A stretch of DNA of 33,672 nt, taken from assembly GCF_017308075.1 (NCBI RefSeq), contig NZ_JAFKFX010000058.1:1-33672 (forward strand), in the 5' to 3' direction. The position numbers were made by a program, and so were the translations under genes. This stretch comes from Allobosea sp. Lineage in GTDB: Bacteria; Pseudomonadota; Alphaproteobacteria; Rhizobiales; Beijerinckiaceae. Shown in pieces: positions 32,095 through 33,672 of the stretch; the stretch's first letter is position 1; each line of letters begins with the position of its first letter. Under the pieces are notes generated by a model. It did no database searches, was not told where the DNA came from, and saw only the letters and a program-made list of their open reading frames with translations.

Positions 32095-32185
32095 GTCATG
32101 CTCGCCCTTGTGGCGAGCATCCACGTCTTGAACACCGCATTGCATTAGGGAAGACGTGGATGGTCGGGACAAGCCCGACCATGAC
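32095..32185. repeat. Two-hairpin palindromic repeat, copy B (inverted)
   Basis: It has the same arms as copy A in reverse: GTCATGCTCGCC...GGCGAGCAT, then ATCCACGTCTT, a 21-nt spacer, AAGACGTGGAT, and ATGGTCGGG...CCCGACCAT-GAC. It lies 23 bp after the pump stop and marks the last GC-rich sequence before the lower-GC gene. The arms match copy A essentially perfectly while the spacers do not. Confidence 0.85.
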
Positions 32186-32206
32186 GGAAAGCGCGGTCCT
32201 TGCCAC

Positions 32207-32229
32207 GGAGGGTTTGGGTGTCACCCTCC
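32207..32229. terminator. Stem-loop between the pump and the ParB-like gene
   Basis: GGAGGGT (32207-32213) and ACCCTCC (32223-32229) form a 7-bp stem with a 9-nt loop in the convergent gap. There is no T-run on the expected side of either strand, so termination is only possible. Confidence 0.3.
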
Positions 32230-32256
32230 TCGTTATCCGAAAAATCTAGGCGCTAG

Positions 32257-33525
32257 TTAAGTACGCAGGCAGGCAACAATGAATTCAGCCAAGCTGTCCC
32301 ACATCGATGCCAGATGTTCTGGTGAAGGTGCGAAATTTGGCGAGTGTACATAGCGGTTCATGGTGTCAGCAGATACAAGTTGATCTAACTGTTGAAATTT
32401 CTTGATCATTCCGAGTTGCTTGTCGTCAATATGACCTCCGACGTGAAGATGATTTGCGCATTTCAACGCCCTCACAGCGAGTTTGTCCCCGTCGTACACA
32501 GGCACCGGGCCTTGTTTGACGCAGTTTTCAATCGCCATCTCTAGAAGGACCCTTAGCAGAACCGAGATTGCATTCGGTTGCCGCTTAAGTTCCAGTCGAA
32601 ATTGGAGTTCCTCCCAGATTTGGTGGTGACGTTGGAGTCTGCCCGGCCAAACAATTCCATAGTCAGTGTGCGGAATTAGGGTCGCCCTTTGACTTGGATT
32701 TGCTGCGGCCGCCGGGCGAGATAGCTGGATTTTGTTGGATTTAGGCGCCGTTGCGGCACGTGTGAGCGCATTAACTGCCGACGGCAAAACCCCTTCGCGC
32801 TCAAGCTTGTCTAGATAGCTCCGCTTACCATCAACATCCCAAATGTCGCCCAGTACGAGCTCGCGAGCGGCAAGGTCTTGGGCTACACGAGCTATTGCTC
32901 GCATCGAGATATTCTCGTCGTGCGTAAACTCAAATTTCCCTCTGCTGACACTAAAGCCGAGGCGATTGCGAAATGGCTCCGCTGACAGAAGGCGGTTCAT
33001 GGTTGAACGAGGTATCTTGCGACGCGTGGGTAGCATATTTGCTTCTTGGAGACGCCGTTCGATTTCGTCAGCTACGTTTAGACCTCCGCCTTTTCCAGTG
33101 CGCGCAACGAAGATGGACTTCATGCGGTCATCCCACATGCTCTGGCCAACTCCGCCTTGAACACCCGTATGCCGCCGATAGAGAATTTCGTCGACCCGGT
33201 CTCGATCAGTTTCAACTTGGCAGTCGACTTTGCTAATAGGTGCGCCGGCCCATTGGCGACTAAGATCCTCAAAGTACGTTTGAAGCTGAGTGGTAGGTGC
33301 TCGACGTGGGTTTTCCAGGAGTTTGAGGCAGGTCACACGCCGGTTGCCGTCGAAAACGAGAAATTTGGAACCTTCGGGCGTCACGAGCGGCATTTCATAG
33401 AGCTGATTAGTAGTAACGATATCCTTGGCCAAACTCCGCATATGCTGTTCACGTTCATTGAACAGCCACGCAATGGCCGCAGTTTCGTTCTCCAGCTCGC
33501 CATGCCGGTCGTTCGTCCTGTTCAC
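32257..33525 (-). pseudogene. ParB/Srx-like 'DGNRR' protein, 5' end interrupted by an IS
   Basis: About 422 residues are readable. The ParB/sulfiredoxin-like nucleotide-binding core is seen in 'SLAKDIVTTNQLYEMPLV' (31-48) and 'FLVFDGNRRVTCLKLLENP' (55-73, key DGNRR). The C-terminal part, ending in 'NRYVHSPNFAPSP...WDSLAEFIVACL', resembles HEPN-like helical domains; that is a weak judgement. The GTG at 33525 is only the first possible start left: the 'NDRH' at 5-8 matches the middle of the usual N-terminal motif, and the frame stays open into the adjoining IS, so the original N-terminus is probably lost. Base composition is clearly lower in GC than the neighbours, pointing to transfer. Related proteins occur among defence and mobile-element genes. 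Confidence 0.65.
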
Positions 33526-33531
33526 TTGGCC

Positions 33532-33672
33532 TGCCCCCTGAAAAGTGGCCCTCCCTGAAGTAGGCTTTCGAGCCTTGGAGGATGCCCATTATGCCGCAGA
33601 AGAAGCACAAGCCTGAAGAGATCGTCGCGAAGCTGCGCCAGGTCGACGTGCTGTTGTCCCAGGGGCGCCCGG
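33532..33672 (+). mobile_element. IS3-family element, left end (cut by window edge)
   Basis: The sequence TGCCCCCTGAAAAGTGGCCC, starting at about 33532, resembles the TGACCCCCTGAAAAGTGG-type termini of IS407/IS511-like IS3 elements, and a transposase orfA starts 59 bp inside it. The boundary within the ParB-like frame is estimated by eye. The other end and the target duplication are outside the window. Confidence 0.7.
33591..33672 (+). CDS. IS3-family transposase OrfA, N-terminal fragment
   Basis: The 27 readable residues begin MPQKKHKPEEIVAKLRQVDV and continue 'LLSQGRP', the standard start of the OrfA helix-turn-helix protein of IS3/IS407-group elements ('KRHKPEEIxxKLREVEVLxxQG'). I chose the ATG at 33591, 10 nt after GGAG; an in-frame ATG at 33582 is too close to that site. 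The gene runs off the window. Confidence 0.8.
   Translation, partial: MPQKKHKPEEIVAKLRQVDVLLSQGRP

Noticed and set aside
1-33672. CRISPR arrays, tRNA or rRNA genes
   Set aside because: No regularly spaced short direct repeats and no tRNA or rRNA signatures were seen by eye; a covariance-model scan would settle small RNAs.

Overview
The window is GC-rich, densely packed DNA from an alphaproteobacterium. Gene content, ATGA/GTGA start-stop couplings, frequent GTG starts and the palindromic repeats suggest Hyphomicrobiales, perhaps Bosea or a relative; the genus is an inference. Both edges cut mobile elements: the start of an IS630-type transposase on the left and the start of an IS3-type orfA on the right.

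Region 1 (about 146-12,703) is a catabolic and uptake cluster. A GntR/FCD repressor-like gene is divergent from a long, tightly spaced plus-strand series: class III aminotransferase, an M29/NicX-like metalloprotein, a crotonase-fold enzyme, a CaiB/BaiF CoA-transferase, a complete branched-chain-amino-acid-type ABC importer (binding protein, two permeases, two ATPases), an amidase-signature hydrolase and a GlcD/D2HGDH-type FAD oxidoreductase. Together they look like uptake and breakdown of a nitrogen-containing (amide or amino) compound through CoA intermediates. The substrate cannot be read from sequence. Region 2 (12,854-16,579) converges on it: a nitrate/sulfonate/NMT1-type ABC importer encoded on the minus strand by two permeases, an ATPase, a small unrecognised single-span membrane protein and a binding protein, all overlapping or nearly so.

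Region 3 (about 16,900-24,083) is a copper-handling module. An OmpR-type regulator and its histidine kinase precede a seven-gene operon: small lipoprotein, TolC-like outer-membrane lipoprotein, multicopper oxidase, cupredoxin, CusF-like protein, four-cysteine periplasmic protein and DUF411 protein. A near-identical 15-bp box lies at the same distance from a -10-like hexamer in front of both the regulator and the copper operon, so I propose the two-component system controls itself and the operon. The outer-membrane factor has no adaptor or pump beside it.

Region 4 (24,151-32,071) has a second amidase, then a LysR regulator divergent from an alpha/beta-hydrolase-like gene, an RND adaptor and an HAE1-type RND pump. 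A perfect 8+8 bp dyad lies between the divergent genes. The hydrolase has the HGG, Asp and His landmarks of the HSL family but glutamate where the nucleophilic serine should be. Two inverted copies of a two-hairpin palindromic element flank the pump gene. Region 5 (32,257-end) is visibly lower in GC: a ParB/Srx-like 'DGNRR' protein whose N-terminus is interrupted by the right-edge IS.

I saw no tRNA, rRNA or CRISPR array. Region 3, with its shared box, its orphan outer-membrane factor and its unknown small proteins, together with the serine-less hydrolase in region 4, are the best candidates for something undescribed.
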